DNA of 64,000 nucleotides, taken from positions 1 to 64,000 of the forward strand of contig JAXCGZ010017034.1 in assembly GCA_037179515.1 (NCBI GenBank), written 5' to 3'. Made by a program: the position numbers and the translations under genes. Below are positions 1-10,672 of the stretch, piece after piece. The notes under the pieces were generated by a model that was given only the letters and a program-made list of their open reading frames with translations, was not told the origin of the DNA and did not search any database. The stretch's first letter is position 1, and every line of letters starts with the position of its first letter. The DNA comes from Halocaridina rubra. Lineage: Eukaryota > Arthropoda > Malacostraca > Decapoda > Atyidae.

Positions 1-1037
1 CCCAACACACACCACTCCAAATTCTGACACTAACTGACACAGCTTTTCCTCTGAATCTGCCTCCACCACAGTATCATCTGCAAACAGCAACTGATTCAGC
101 TCCCACTCATTTTCATCCCCATCTACCATTCTCAAACCTCGACCACGCACTCGCTCATTCACCTCACTTATGACTCTATCAATATACAAATTGAACAGCC
201 ATGGTGACATCACACATCCCTGTCTCAGTCCCACACTCACTAGAAACCACTCACTCACTTCATTCCCTACCCTAACACAAGCTCTACTGCCCTCATACAA
301 ACTCTTCACTGCATGCAACAATTTACCATTGATTCCATATAATCTCAAACCATTTCACTATGCCTCTCTATCAACTCTATCATGCGCTTTCTCCAGATCC
401 AAAAATGCAAAATACACATCCTTACCTATTGCTAAATATTTCTCACATAACTGCCTAACTATAAAAATCTGATCTATACAACCTCTACCTCTCCTAAAAC
501 CCCTCTGCACTTCCGCATTCATATTTTCTGTCTTATCCTTAATCTTATTAACCAGTATCCTACTATACACTTTTCCTACCACACTCAACAAACTTATACC
601 CATAAAATTACTGCATTCATACACATCTCCCTTACCTTTGTATAGGGGCACTATACAAGTAATCACCTATTCTACAGGCACCATAACATAAAGCATATAT
701 TAAACACTCTCACTAACCATTCCAATGCAGTCACACCCCCTTCCTTCAACATCTCCACTCTCGCACCATCCATTCCAGGTGCTTTACCTGCTTTTGCTTC
801 ATACAATGCCCTTTTCCCCTCCTCTCTTGTAATCTTTCTCTCATTTTCATCTCCTATTACTGGCACTTGAACAGCCCCCACTGCCACTATAACTGCCTCT
901 CTATCTTCCTCAACATTCAGCAAACACTCAAAATATTCTGCCCATCTTTTCCTTGCATTGTTCCCTCTTAACATCTGTCCATTCACATCTTTCACTGTTT
1001 CTTCCATCCTCGATCCACCCTTCCTTACTCTCTTCAC
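1..1037 (-). pseudogene. LINE reverse transcriptase fragment (RTE type)
   Basis: Open pieces at 1037-672 and 666-358 lie in different frames around about 669. A further piece runs to base 1. The first piece has the pre-palm motif KAGKAPGMDGARVEMLKEGG. The second has PLYKGKGD, SVVGKVYSRIL, the FRRGRGC block and FLDLEKAHDRVDR, which holds the first catalytic Asp. The FADD catalytic box is visible on the minus strand at 84-73. The frame change at 660-690 and stops near 357 inactivate it. The thumb and C-terminus lie outside the window. Confidence 0.8.
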
Positions 1038-1091
1038 TTCTTTCCAAAACTTCTTTTTATTTTCCTCATATGACCTACTAAAATACTGTCC

Positions 1092-2243
1092 TCACCTAAC
1101 ATCTGCCAACCCCTTCTCTTCCTCTACCTTCTGCTTGGTTTCCACATTTTTCTCCCTATATCTTTCATACTTCTCCCTACTTTTACACTGCAGCCATTCC
1201 TCAAAGGCCCCCTTTTTCTCTTCCACCTTCATTTTCACACCTTCATTCCACCACTCCCTGCCCCTCCTCATGCCACCTCCAACAAACCTCTTTCCACACA
1301 CATCACTTGTATGTCCCACAAAACCTTCTTTCATCAATCCCCATTCCTCCTCTAGCTCCCCAACTTCTCTTTCTTTCACCCTGTCATATGCCACTTTCAA
1401 CCTGTCCTGATATTCATGTCTCTTCTCTGGCTTTTTCAGCTCTTCCACCTTCACTATTTCCCTTCTACATCCCCCCACTCTATTTCCCCACTCTTTTCCT
1501 AATACCACTTTTGCTTCAACCAAAAAATGATCAGACATCCCAGCAGCCCCACCCCTAAATGCATGCACATCTTTCACTCTACTAATCATGCTCTTTGCTA
1601 CCAACGCATAATCCATCAATGTTTTTTCTTTCACTCTTCCATTTGCCACTCTCATCCATGTATACTTATTTATTAACTTCTTCTTGAAAAAACTATTACC
1701 TATCACCAACTCTTGCTCCACACACATATCTGACAGTCTCTCGCCACTCTCATTCCCACCTGGCACCCCATACTTTCCTACAACACCTTCTATCTCTCCA
1801 TCACCAACTCTGGCATTCAAGTCACCCAACACAACTACATAGTTCCTTCTACTCAGACCATCCACACATCTAGTTAATTCATTCCAGAACTCATCCCGCT
1901 CTTCCTCACTTCTCTCACATCCTGGCCCATACGCACTAACAAAAGCCCAACATTCCCTTCCTATCCTAGCCCTCACCCACATCAGCCTAGATGACACTTC
2001 TTTCCATTCCACTACCTTATTTACCATCCATCCACTCAGCAATAATGCCACACCTTCTCTCACTCTCCCCCTTTCAACCCCAGACACCCTACCTGTCACA
2101 TCACCAAATGCCACTTCTCCTTTTCCTTTCATCTTCATCTCACAAAATGCCAATACATCCATCCTCCTCCTACCAAACATATATCCAATCTCACATCTTT
2201 TGCTCTCTATCGTACTACAACCACGCACATTTAGACATCCCAA
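1092..2243 (-). pseudogene. LINE endonuclease (EEP/AP-endonuclease fold)
   Basis: An open stretch of 383 codons. It carries the hallmarks of the exonuclease-endonuclease-phosphatase fold that nicks target DNA before target-primed reverse transcription. A catalytic-Glu region (FCEMKMKGKGE) lies near residue 33, GDLNARVG near residue 142 and MSDHFLVEAKV near residue 235. The region after residue 250 is a Lys/Glu-rich linker towards the RT. It ends in a stop before the RT domain, where an intact element would continue in frame. The endonuclease itself looks unbroken. Confidence 0.8.
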
Positions 2244-2428
2244 AACCAGAGTTTGGGGAGAAGTTATTCTCCCCTCTACTCACCTTCTTCTTTGACGTCT
2301 CACAGGAGGTTAATACAAGGGGAGAGATTCCCAGTCCCCTCGCCCCGTCCACTTTTAGTCGCCTCTTACGACACGTAGGGAATACGTTGGGGCTATTCTT
2401 TGATGCTGTGCTCGCCACCACAGGGCAC

Positions 2429-2621
<193 letters not shown>

Positions 2622-2622
2622 T

Positions 2623-2877
2623 TGGGTCCTAAGTCTTGCAATTTTAAGCTCTAGGTAAAATAAAATATATAACAAATCATGAGCTTTATTCTTGAAGCTG
2701 GTATAAACAAAAAAGGCCACTCATCTGGGCATCAACAATAGACGATTCAAGTATAAGTACTTGAATATCCCAATAAGAGAATTAAACTCTATTTAATAGG
2801 AAATAAATACTAATAAGAAAGCAATCAGAATAAATAAATAAGAAACAATAATAAATAATTATACCTCAACTCTCACA
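2623..2877 (-). repeat. 3' LTR of the Ty3-type element
   Basis: 255 bases. On the plus strand it starts TGGGTCCTAAGTCTTG and ends CTCAACTCTCACA, giving the TG...CA ends expected of an LTR. Its inner edge is followed at once by a purine tract (minus strand). It matches 7284-7505 with only scattered substitutions and small indels, so the element is old but not ancient. It borders (AAT)n array 1 on its outer side. Confidence 0.9.
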
Positions 2878-2889
2878 TTCCCTTTTCCC
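2878..2889 (-). promoter_or_regulatory. Polypurine tract of the Ty3-type element
   Basis: Minus strand GGGAAAAGGGAA directly precedes the LTR start TGTGAGAG. This is the position and composition of a plus-strand priming tract. It also fixes the LTR edge at 2877. Confidence 0.75.
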
Positions 2890-2985
2890 ATAGAAAAAAT
2901 CAACTTCTATTTTCAAGATATTCAAGTGGTTATAATTATAATACTAGTTAACTTTGAATATATAAAAATAACCACTCGGGCGGTT

Positions 2986-3234
2986 TTATAGTTCTACCAG
3001 ATTTACGGAGGGGTATTCTGGTACGGGCACTGTCATGGGAGCATGCATGGAGTCATCAGAACTCTCAACCATGCTATTAGGATTTATAACATTGCTCTCT
3101 AGTTCATTAATTACATCAGAATTTGATGCAAGACTAGTTGGAATAGAAGGCAAAATTGGCTTACAAGTACCACCATAATTCTGATTATTACAGGGAAAAA
3201 TGCATTCCTCTACACTAGGAGTAAATCTAGGCAT
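2986..3234 (-). pseudogene. C-terminal end of the Ty3-type pol (after integrase)
   Basis: An open piece of 82 codons ends about 95 bases inside the 3' LTR, where Ty3 pol usually stops. It has no recognisable catalytic motif and is Pro/Ser-rich, as tails after the integrase core often are. Plus-strand 3235-3452 joins it to the integrase core but is broken by stops. Assignment rests on position only. Confidence 0.5.
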
Positions 3235-3452
3235 AAGTTTGTCTGGATGTCTTTTCCAAACTATATTACCAAAATTTTTAAGTTGTACTTTGGAGTTATG
3301 AACACCAAGTACTTCTAAGATTTTACCTTCTAACCAAGGCTTACCTTAACCATAATTTTTGACAAAGCTGCATCATCTACATTATATTCTGATTTTTCAA
3401 ATTTACATTCTTTCTGCAGTGCCTTCTCCCTTTTTCTTGGTTTAATTTTTTT

Positions 3453-4203
3453 CTACACTTCCCCGAAAGTTACGGTTAAGCATCTTATCAGCTGGATTAT
3501 TCCCAGTGGGGGAATGTATGGCTCTTCTATGATTAGTCGGGTATTAATATCCCCATCAGTATATTTACTAAACCCCTCTTTGAAAGTTTTTACTGCCCTT
3601 TCGGCTACGCCGTTAGAGGAAGGGTTATAAGGAGCAGATGTAATGTGTTTAATGTCATTCTTCCTCAGGAAAAACACCATCTCCTCAGACACAAAATAAG
3701 GGGCATTGTCAGAAACAATTATTTCTGGCAATCTAAAATTACAAAAACTCTGCCTTAACTTAGCAATAGTTACTGTTGATGTGGTAGATCTAGTAACATG
3801 AACATCCAAAAATTTTGTGTGGAATCTACAATTATCAAAATATAATAGTCACCAATTGGATCGGCGTACTCTATACGTAACTTACACCAAGGTTTCCCAG
3901 ATTCTAACCAGGATAATACTGCTGACTGTGGAGTCTGAAATTTTTAAAACAAAGTTCACAAGATTTAGTTATTTATGAAATGTACTGGTCCAATTTCGGC
4001 CACAAAATCCAATTACGTGTTTCTGCTTTTATTGCATTGATACTGTTATGACCTACAAGCAACTGTTCTAGTACTGCGCTGTGCATGTGAGCAGGTATAA
4101 TTACACGTTTCCGATAAAAAAGAACACCATCATAAATGCTTATATCTGATTTGACAATGGCGCAATCAGACAATATTGGGTCAATAATCCAACCCAATTT
4201 CAC
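3453..4203 (-). pseudogene. Ty3-type integrase, split by stops
   Basis: Two open pieces. 4203-3973 resembles the N-terminal zinc-binding part, with a GHNSINAIKAETRNWILWP stretch in the usual place. 3809-3453 is the DDE core, with VSDNAPYFVS (second catalytic Asp) and a PYNPSSNGVAERAVKTFK block holding the catalytic Glu. The part with the first Asp falls in the broken stretch 3810-3972. An intact enzyme would insert the cDNA into chromosomes. This copy cannot. Confidence 0.8.
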
Positions 4204-4240
4204 ATATTAAAAACCTTACTTAAAACTGGGTCACGTCTAG

Positions 4241-5704
4241 TCAAAACCTTAACATTTCAAAGGAAATGTCTTGATTACTCAAAGCTTCTATAACATGAAC
4301 ATATTCATTAGGGGTACTAGAATCCAAACTAGAATCCAGCAATGGCAACCGATTGAGTGCATCCGCGACAACATTATCTTTTCGTGCTTTAGAATTTAAG
4401 CCATAATCGTACTGTGACAAAAGCAAAGCCCATCGCTGCACTCTAGCATTTTCATTTACAGGAATCTGTTTGGTTCTACCAAAAAATCCAAGAAATGGCT
4501 TGTGATCAGTTCTAAGCATAAACGTACGACCCAATAAAATATATTTAAAGTTGCTTACAACATAGATCAGAGTCAGAGCTCTCTTGTCTAACTGGGAGTA
4601 ATTTAATTCCGCAGATGATAACTTTTTACTAGCAAAATGGACTGGTTTTTCGATACCATGCATTTTCAGCATCATAACACAGCCAACGCCCACTGGAGAT
4701 GTATCTACTTCTACAATTACTAGATAATTTTCATCATAATTAGCTAGAAATTCTGACGTGCATAACTCTGCTTTGACCTTACTGAAAGCATTAGCTTCTA
4801 CAGATGACCATTTAAATTTGGCACCGTTCTTCAACAAATCATATAAGGGAGACAAAGTAATAGAAAAATTCTTTACAAATCTGCTATAATAGGTAACCAT
4901 ACCCAAAAAAGATTGTACATAACTGACAGACTTTGGAGGGGGTGCTTCCAAAATAGCTTCATGTTTTTTGGGTGATGGTTTAATTCCATCACCAGAAATA
5001 ACATAGCCTAAGTACTCAAGAGAATCAGTATTCAAAACAGTTTTCTTTTTATTTACAGCTGCATTGTGCTTTTGGAATTCCCTCAAAACTCTGTCAAGTC
5101 TTTCATCATGTTCTTTTTGTGTTTGTCCTCCAACAAGAATATAATCTAAAAAGGCTACAACACCATCAATATTTATCAAAATCCGAGAAATAAATCTTTG
5201 AAAGATAGCTGGTGATGATGCCAAACCAAAAGGAAGTCTTTTATGTTTAAAAAGACCTTTATGAGTATTTATTACAAGAAGCTTTTGGCTCTCATCACCA
5301 ACTGGTAATTGCAAGTATGCATTTCCAAGATCAATTTTAGAAAATATTTTACTCTTCCCAACTATTGATAAAATCTCATCTACCCTTGGAAGTGGATATT
5401 TATCACAATCAGTGTTTTGATTCAACTCTTTAGAATCTCCACAGATCCTCATAGATTTCTTATCTGCTTTCAATACTGGAACAATGGCAGCTGCCCAATC
5501 GCTAAAACTTACTGGCTCTCTAATGTCATCAGAAACCAATATATCTAAAGTATCCTTTACTAATTTTTCATAATGAAATGGCACTGTTCTAGCCTTCTGA
5601 AATTTTGGTACTGCATTACCTTTAAGATTAACCTTAGCTACTATGCTCGTAATTGGCAATTTTGAATCAGCTGATAACTTATCTAGCTGAACTCTAGCAT
5701 CCAT
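4241..5704 (-). pseudogene. Ty3-type reverse transcriptase and RNase H
   Basis: A 487-codon open frame. RT motifs run in order: WAAAIVPVLKADK near residue 70, SKIDLGNAYLQLPV near 122 (first catalytic Asp 125), and LPFGLASSPAIFQR near 157. The catalytic box reads FLDY at 185-188 where a Ty3 RT normally has YxDD. The altered codon is at 5143-5141, one base from an Asp codon. RNase H follows, with VEVDTSPVGVG near 330 and RTDHKPFLGFFG near 397. The rest of the frame is intact, so this change alone would be expected to abolish polymerase activity. Confidence 0.92.
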
Positions 5705-5719
5705 TATGCTGTTTATTAT

Positions 5720-6166
5720 TTAATTTTCACAATCAACAACACCTGTCAAAGCAATTCCAATCTTAGACATTAAATCCCTACCACACAAGTTTAGGTTATA
5801 ATTGTCAACAACATAAAATCCATGTCTTATATTGAAATCATTATAAACAACATTCACATAAACTTTACCCAAGACGTTAACCTTTCTGTTTCCATAGGCG
5901 TTTAGTTTTTTATTGCAATTCTGCATAGGTAAAGCTAAGCATTGAACCCACTTGCAACCTAAAGTAGAAACTCCAGCACCACTATCAACTTCATATGGAG
6001 TTTCTTTACCATTTAAGTCTAAATTAATCTTGGTTATTACAGTAGGGTTATTTTCTACACTCAAAATCCTGTTTTTTTTTCCTACTGGAGCAGATTCATT
6101 TAAACTTAATAACTGATTACAATCACTATCTTCCTCAAGTAGGGTTTTTTTTTTCAAAAACTGCAT
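5720..6166 (-). pseudogene. Ty3-type aspartic protease
   Basis: A 148-codon open piece between gag and RT. The active-site triplet is in YEVDSGAGVSTLG (DSG in place of the common DTG), near residue 60. A later NLCGRDLMSKIGI stretch matches the C-terminal part of retroviral-type proteases. In Ty3 elements this enzyme cuts the Gag-Pol polyprotein. The piece is separated from the RT frame by a stop near 5718, so an intact element would need this repaired or a frameshift. Confidence 0.75.
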
Positions 6167-7009
6167 TAGTTTTTTCTTACACTTTCTTTTTTTTTTCTGA
6201 CAAAGTAGTATGGCTGTTTTATTTTTTTTTTCATCACCATACTTTTGGTTCTTGGAACTCTGATGAAACTTAGAACCTGGGAAACTTCCTTATTAAAATG
6301 ACAAAGTTTTTTCAAGTGTCCTTTTTTGTTACACACTGAACAAGAAAGATGAGAAAAACGACAATCCTCACTAAGGTGAGGGTAAGCACAATGTAGGCAA
6401 CTTGCCTCTTTTCTACCATTAGGAGTAAGAGTAGGCCTAGGACTATTTGAATTAATATTCAAAGCATTCACTTGAGTAGGCAGTTTTTCAACAGAAAAAG
6501 CTTTTTCATTATTTAATATTCTGCCCAATGTGGCAGAAGAAGTCATAGCTTGCAAGTTTAGATTTTCCACCGCTACACTAGGAAAATATACTTTTGATTC
6601 AGTAGACATAAACAATTGATCGCGAACCCTAGCATCAAACTGATTGCCAAAATTACAGTCTTTGGCAAGTGCTTTGACATCAGCATTAAGATTATGCAGA
6701 TTTTCACCAGGTTTCTTTTTTCTTTGCTGAAATTTAATTAAGCTTTTGTGATAAGAAGGCTTGACAATAAAATGACATTCCAAAATCTCTACTAAATCAG
6801 AAAAATTCTTAAGATGAGGCATATCTGAGGCACAGACTAGCTAAAGTGCTATATACTTCCCTTCCTAGAGAAACAAGCATGCAATTTCTCTTCTCAGCAC
6901 TATCAGTCATACCACTGTAGGTAAAATGTTCCTCAAGCATGGACATCCACACATCAAAGTTCATTAATTTGGGATTAAAAGGCTCAATTTTTGCATTGGT
7001 GCTAGCCAT
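6166..7009 (-). pseudogene. Ty3-type gag with two zinc knuckles, one frameshift
   Basis: Starts with Met at 7009 (MASTNAKIEPFNPK) and runs 66 codons, then shifts frame at about 6815 into the piece 6822-6166. The second piece has a capsid-like region and two CCHC knuckles: CLHC..HLSEDC and CSVCNKKGHLKKLC. The knuckles package RNA in intact elements. The overlap at 6809-6822 is inside the capsid part, not at the gag/pol boundary, so it is damage rather than programmed frameshifting. Confidence 0.8.
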
Positions 7010-7261
7010 AGTTAGCCTAGCCTAGGTAACAGATGAAGTATTTTTCAAAACAGCAAAAGTCAATCTTCATTACATCAATCCACATAGGCCTACTAGGCTA
7101 ACAGGAGCAATAGGCAGCATAGGATAGCCTATCAAAACCTTGCCGGTTCCAAACCTACCAATAGCCTAGCCTAGCATAGGCTTTAGAAATCCCACTTATC
7201 TCTTGAATATCGGCGTTCATAATAGGTCAAAAACAGCTTCAAAGCATTGACATTCAATCCA

Positions 7262-7276
7262 GACAGCTTGTCGCCA
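7262..7276 (-). promoter_or_regulatory. Candidate primer-binding site of the Ty3-type element
   Basis: On the minus strand TGGCGACAAGCTGTC begins 7 bases inside the 5' LTR. TGG at this place pairs with a tRNA CCA end. The tRNA identity was not determined. The leader 7010-7261 between it and gag shows no further feature. Confidence 0.5.
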
Positions 7277-7283
7277 AAAATAT

Positions 7284-7505
7284 TGGGTCCTAAGTCTTGT
7301 AATTTTAAGCTCTGGGTAAAATACAATATATAACAAAACTTGAGCTCTATTCTTGAAGCTGGTATAAACAAAAAAGCCACTCATCTGGGTATCAACGATA
7401 GACGAGTCAAGTATAAGTACTTGAATATCCCAATAAGAGAATTAAACTCTATTTAATAGGAAATAAATACTAATAAGAAAGCAATCAGAATATATAATAA
7501 GAAGC
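7284..7505 (-). repeat. 5' LTR of the Ty3-type element, truncated
   Basis: Starts TGGGTCCTAAGTCTTG like the other LTR and follows it to AATAAGAA at about 7503. The sequence then changes to a (TTC)n run and LINE sequence. The final ~36 bases, including the terminal CA, are missing, so the element has lost the outer edge of its promoter LTR. Confidence 0.88.
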
Positions 7506-8120
7506 ATTCTTCTTCTTCTTCTTCCTCTATTTGCGTTCCCATTTTCATATGGGGTCGCATCTCTTCACTAGTCGTCTCCACTGGTTCCGGTCCATCACTT
7601 GCTCCTCCTCCAGCTGTCTCTCTCTGAGATCCTCCTTCAGTCGGTCCTTCCACCGTAGTTTAGGTCTTCCTCGTCTACGTCTGCCCTCCACATCCATCTC
7701 CATCACTCTCACACCCACGTAGTCTTCATCTCTCCTCTTCACATGACCGAACCACTGTAATCTCCTCTCCTGCGCTTTCGCCGACGCCTCCACCACCTTC
7801 ACTGTACCTCTGATCTGGTCATTTTGTATCCTGTCCTCCCTCGTCACCCCACACATCCACCTCAGCATTCTCATTTCTGCGACATCTATCTTCCTTTCTT
7901 GAACCTTTTTCACAGGCCACGTCTCCGCACCGTACAGCAACGCTGGTCTCACAACTGACTTGTACACTTTTCCTTTCACTCTAGCACTGATTTTCTTGTC
8001 ACATAGCACCCCTGATGTTCTCTTCCAGCTGTTCCATGCAACCTGGATCCTATGATCAATCTCTCTCTCTAGGTCTCCATCCTTCGTTACGTAGGAGCCG
8101 AGGTATTTGAAGGCGTCTCA
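7506..8120 (-). mobile_element. RTE-type LINE, 5'-truncated 3' fragment
   Basis: Only the RT C-terminus and the 3' tail are present on the minus strand. The tail ends in a (GAA)n-type run at 7508-7527, at the truncated Ty3 LTR. The 5' truncation at about 8120 lies inside a region reading AFKYLGS on the minus strand and meets an (AAT)n array. Severe 5' truncation is normal for LINE insertions. The wording differs from the element at 1-2428, so it is probably another RTE family. Confidence 0.85.
7545..8009 (-). pseudogene. RT C-terminal domain of an RTE-type LINE
   Basis: A 154-codon open stretch with RPALLYGAETWPVKK, MRMLRWMCGVTREDR, RRLQWFGHVKRRDED and RRRRGRPKLRWKDRL. These blocks are typical of the thumb and tail region of RTE-like RTs. 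No polymerase palm remains, so it cannot work alone. The frame is open to its natural stop (RCDPI), which suggests a fairly recent insertion. Confidence 0.85.
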
Positions 8121-8121
8121 C

Positions 8122-8281
<160 letters not shown>

Positions 8282-8524
8282 TGGTGTATTTTGGTATTTG
8301 GTAATAGTTGGCAACATTGAGGGGTTGTTGTTGGGTTGTTGTTGTTGAAGCGAGAGGATGTGAAATGTTTTTGCTCCGGAGCTCTGATTCCTTTTTTTTT
8401 TCTTTGTCACTGTAAGAATAGAACATAAGCTTTTGTGACTTAATCCAATCTCTTTGTGTTCTACTGAAATAGTTCGTCCGACAATCGCCAACAAGGTGAG
8501 TCTTTTGAACCAAGTTTTACAACA
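8282..8524 (+). repeat. 5' LTR of the plus-strand LTR element
   Basis: Starts TGGTGTATTTTGG and ends CAAGTTTTACAACA, giving TG...CA ends. It aligns with 14666-14912 along its length, with many substitutions and small indels. The next bases (AGCTATCTAGGCATC) do not begin with TGG, so no ordinary primer-binding site is evident. Confidence 0.9.
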
Positions 8525-8563
8525 AGCTATCTAGGCATCTTTTTTGAGAAGGAGAGACTGAAA

Positions 8564-9239
8564 ATGGCAACGTTCAATGGTATCACGGATGTGATTAAGC
8601 CGTTCTCCGGTGAAGGCAACATTGATCTGTGGTTGAAAAAGATAACCTTGGTTGCGAAGTTTTATTCCGTTATATTTAGAAGGGGGTGCGCTAGCACTAT
8701 ATTTAAAGCTGAGTGATGAGGAAAAAATTCAGGAAAAATTGCGGGTTGCACTTACTGATGATGTGTTTGCTGCATTAGGCAAACTGGTTCATATGAAATG
8801 GACAGGTGAATCAGTTCATGTTTTTACCAATATATATTAGGCGGTTGGCCAGTTTAGCTAAGTTTAGTAAGAATGGTCGGAAAATGTGGTGAAGTTATTA
8901 TTAATGGCTTTTGGACCAAATCAGTGTATCTTTACAGCAACTCCCAAAAGTATTGAAAATGGAAATGAGTGAATTGATCAGTCATGCTACAATTTTGTTA
9001 TCAAAACAGCAGGGTGGTGTATCAGCTGTGTCTGTTAGAAAGCCTAGCCTATGGATAAGGAAACAGGTAAACCTGATACTAGCCAGTTTAAGAGGCAGTG
9101 TTTTCGTTGTGGTGGCCCTCATATGATAAGAGATTGCAAAGAACAAAAAGTGCGGTGTTTTAGGTGTGATAAAAGGGGTCATGTATCTGGTCGTGTCAAG
9201 AACAGAACTTGGGAATTTTGGGAAACGAGTAAAGGGTGA
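8564..9239 (+). pseudogene. gag of the plus-strand LTR element
   Basis: Starts at ATG 8564 (MATFNGITDVIKPFSG), 40 bases after the LTR. It shifts frame near 8680 into the piece through 8840, and later frames carry it to two zinc knuckles at about 9090-9200. The first knuckle is intact (CFRCGGPHMIRDC). The second (CFRCDKRGHVSGRV) has lost its last Cys. Several stops and frame changes make it non-functional. Confidence 0.75.
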
Positions 9240-9289
9240 CTATTGTACCTGTAGTTGCCCTAGTAATATAGGCGTAATACAAAGTATTA

Positions 9290-9807
9290 CCAATTGTTGA
9301 TATTGTGATAAATAATGAACCTGCAAAAGCACTTGTAGATACAGGCTGTTCAACAACAGTAGTTCATTCCAGGTATGTGGCTCAATGTGAAGGTGATGTT
9401 TATATCGATTCTTTCGATGGAAGTCAGATTAAGTGTATGGGTTCAAGTTTTTAAAACTAGGTGTTAGTAGTAAATACTTGAGAGTGAGAGCTGTGGTGTC
9501 TGATAATTTAGTTGATGGTGTTGATGGAGTGGTTGATGTTGATGTGATTGATCAGATGGGTGGTGTCACCATTAATTGTGGAAAGGCATGTTTTGGGTCC
9601 ATTGGGATTGTATCACTTAGTCAAGAGATTGACCAGAATGCTATGAGAGATGGGGAGTGTGCAAAAGTACTTATTGAAGACTTATATTTTTATGCTATGT
9701 TTGAGGGGCAGAAATGGATGCTCAGGTGGATTTGGAAGAATAACCTAGCCGTGAAATTAAACAATAAAATAATTTGTTATGATAAGAAGATTGAGGGTAG
9801 AAAATGA
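9290..9807 (+). pseudogene. Retroviral-type aspartic protease and linker
   Basis: At about 9300-9375 the plus strand reads INNEPAKALVDTGCSTTVV, with the DTG active-site triplet and hydrophobic flanks of a retropepsin. The frame is interrupted near 9440. The rest continues as an open piece (9433-9807) with several DGV/VDV repeats, presumably the protease C-terminus and the linker to RT. Position after the zinc knuckles and before RT supports the call. Confidence 0.7.
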
Positions 9808-10672
9808 GAAGAGTTCAAAAAGGAAGTAGATAGATGGATTGCAGAAGGGATTATTGTGCCATGGAAGGAAAATATTAAAACAGGTATTTTTGCTCTAATG
9901 GATGTGAAGCAACCCACAAAAAACAAAGTGAGGCCTGTGCATTATTTCTGTGAACTGAACAAAAATGTTGAATGTCACACATGTGATGAGGTAATTGACA
10001 TATGTAGTGAGACGTTGCACGATTGGAGTCGTGCAGGTGAGGAAATGTCTATCGTTGACTTGAAGTCAGCCTACCTACAACTGAGAGTTGACGAAGAATT
10101 GTGGCCGTACCAACTAGTTAACTATAAGGGTCAAACATTTTGCCTTACGCAATTGGGCTTTGGGTTGAACCCAGCACCCGATATTATGTCGAACATTCTA
10201 GAGAATATTTTAAGTAGAGATGAAAAAATCAAGAATGTAACAAGCCCATATTTTGATGACATCCTTGTGGATGAAACAAAGGTCTCTACTGATGAGGTTG
10301 ATAGGCACCTAAGTAAATTTGGACTGATAACCAAGCCCCCTGAGTCACAAAATGGAGGAGCTGCTTTGGGGTTGCTACTGTCAAAAGTTGGAGGCAAGTT
10401 GATATTTCAGAGAGGTAATAAAATACCTGAAGTGCCCGATACACTTATGAGAAGGGAAGTATTCTCTGTTTGCGGTTCACTTGTGGGGCATCATCTCATA
10501 GCGGGATGGTTGAGCATCGCATGTAGCTTTATTAAGAGAAAAGCTGCGGGATCACATTGGAAGGATTTTGTTGGTGAACAGTCGATGTTGATGATTAAGG
10601 AAGTTATTGAGAGAGTAAAAGTGGATTATCCTGTAAGAGAGATCTAGTATGTGACCAATATTGAAAATGGTG
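9808..10672 (+). pseudogene. Reverse transcriptase of the plus-strand LTR element
   Basis: The main open piece is 9856-10647, with in-frame similarity starting a little upstream. Motifs in order: SIVDLKSAYLQLRVDE (first catalytic Asp), CLTQLGFGLNPAPDIM, and YFDDILVDET (the paired catalytic Asps are kept). Later RREVFSVCGSLVGHHLIAGW and FIKRKAAG are characteristic of this lineage. A TAG at 10646 ends the frame just before the jockey insertion. The polymerase core itself looks unbroken. Confidence 0.85.

Larger units (their letters stand above)
1..2428 (-). mobile_element. RTE-type non-LTR retrotransposon (LINE), decayed, runs off the window start
   Basis: The minus strand reads, in order, an endonuclease (2243 to 1092) and a reverse transcriptase (1037 to 1). 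This is the domain order of a single-ORF RTE-type LINE. The RT continues beyond base 1, so the 3' end is outside the window. About 185 bases upstream of the endonuclease (2244-2428) look like 5' leader and abut an (AAT)n array. The reading frame is broken at least twice in the RT part, so the copy is dead. The clade assignment rests on the style of the RT motifs and is family knowledge, not a search result. Confidence 0.85.
2623..7505 (-). mobile_element. Ty3-type LTR retrotransposon, nearly complete, inactive
   Basis: Two direct repeats (2623-2877 and 7284-7505) enclose gag, protease, RT-RNase H and integrase in the Ty3 order on the minus strand. A purine tract borders the 3' LTR, and a TGG-starting candidate primer site lies 7 bases inside the 5' LTR. 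The gag frame is shifted, the RT has lost one catalytic Asp, and the integrase is split by stops. The 5' LTR lacks about its last 36 bases, where an RTE-type LINE fragment abuts. No target duplication can be seen because the outer right edge is gone. Confidence 0.9.
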
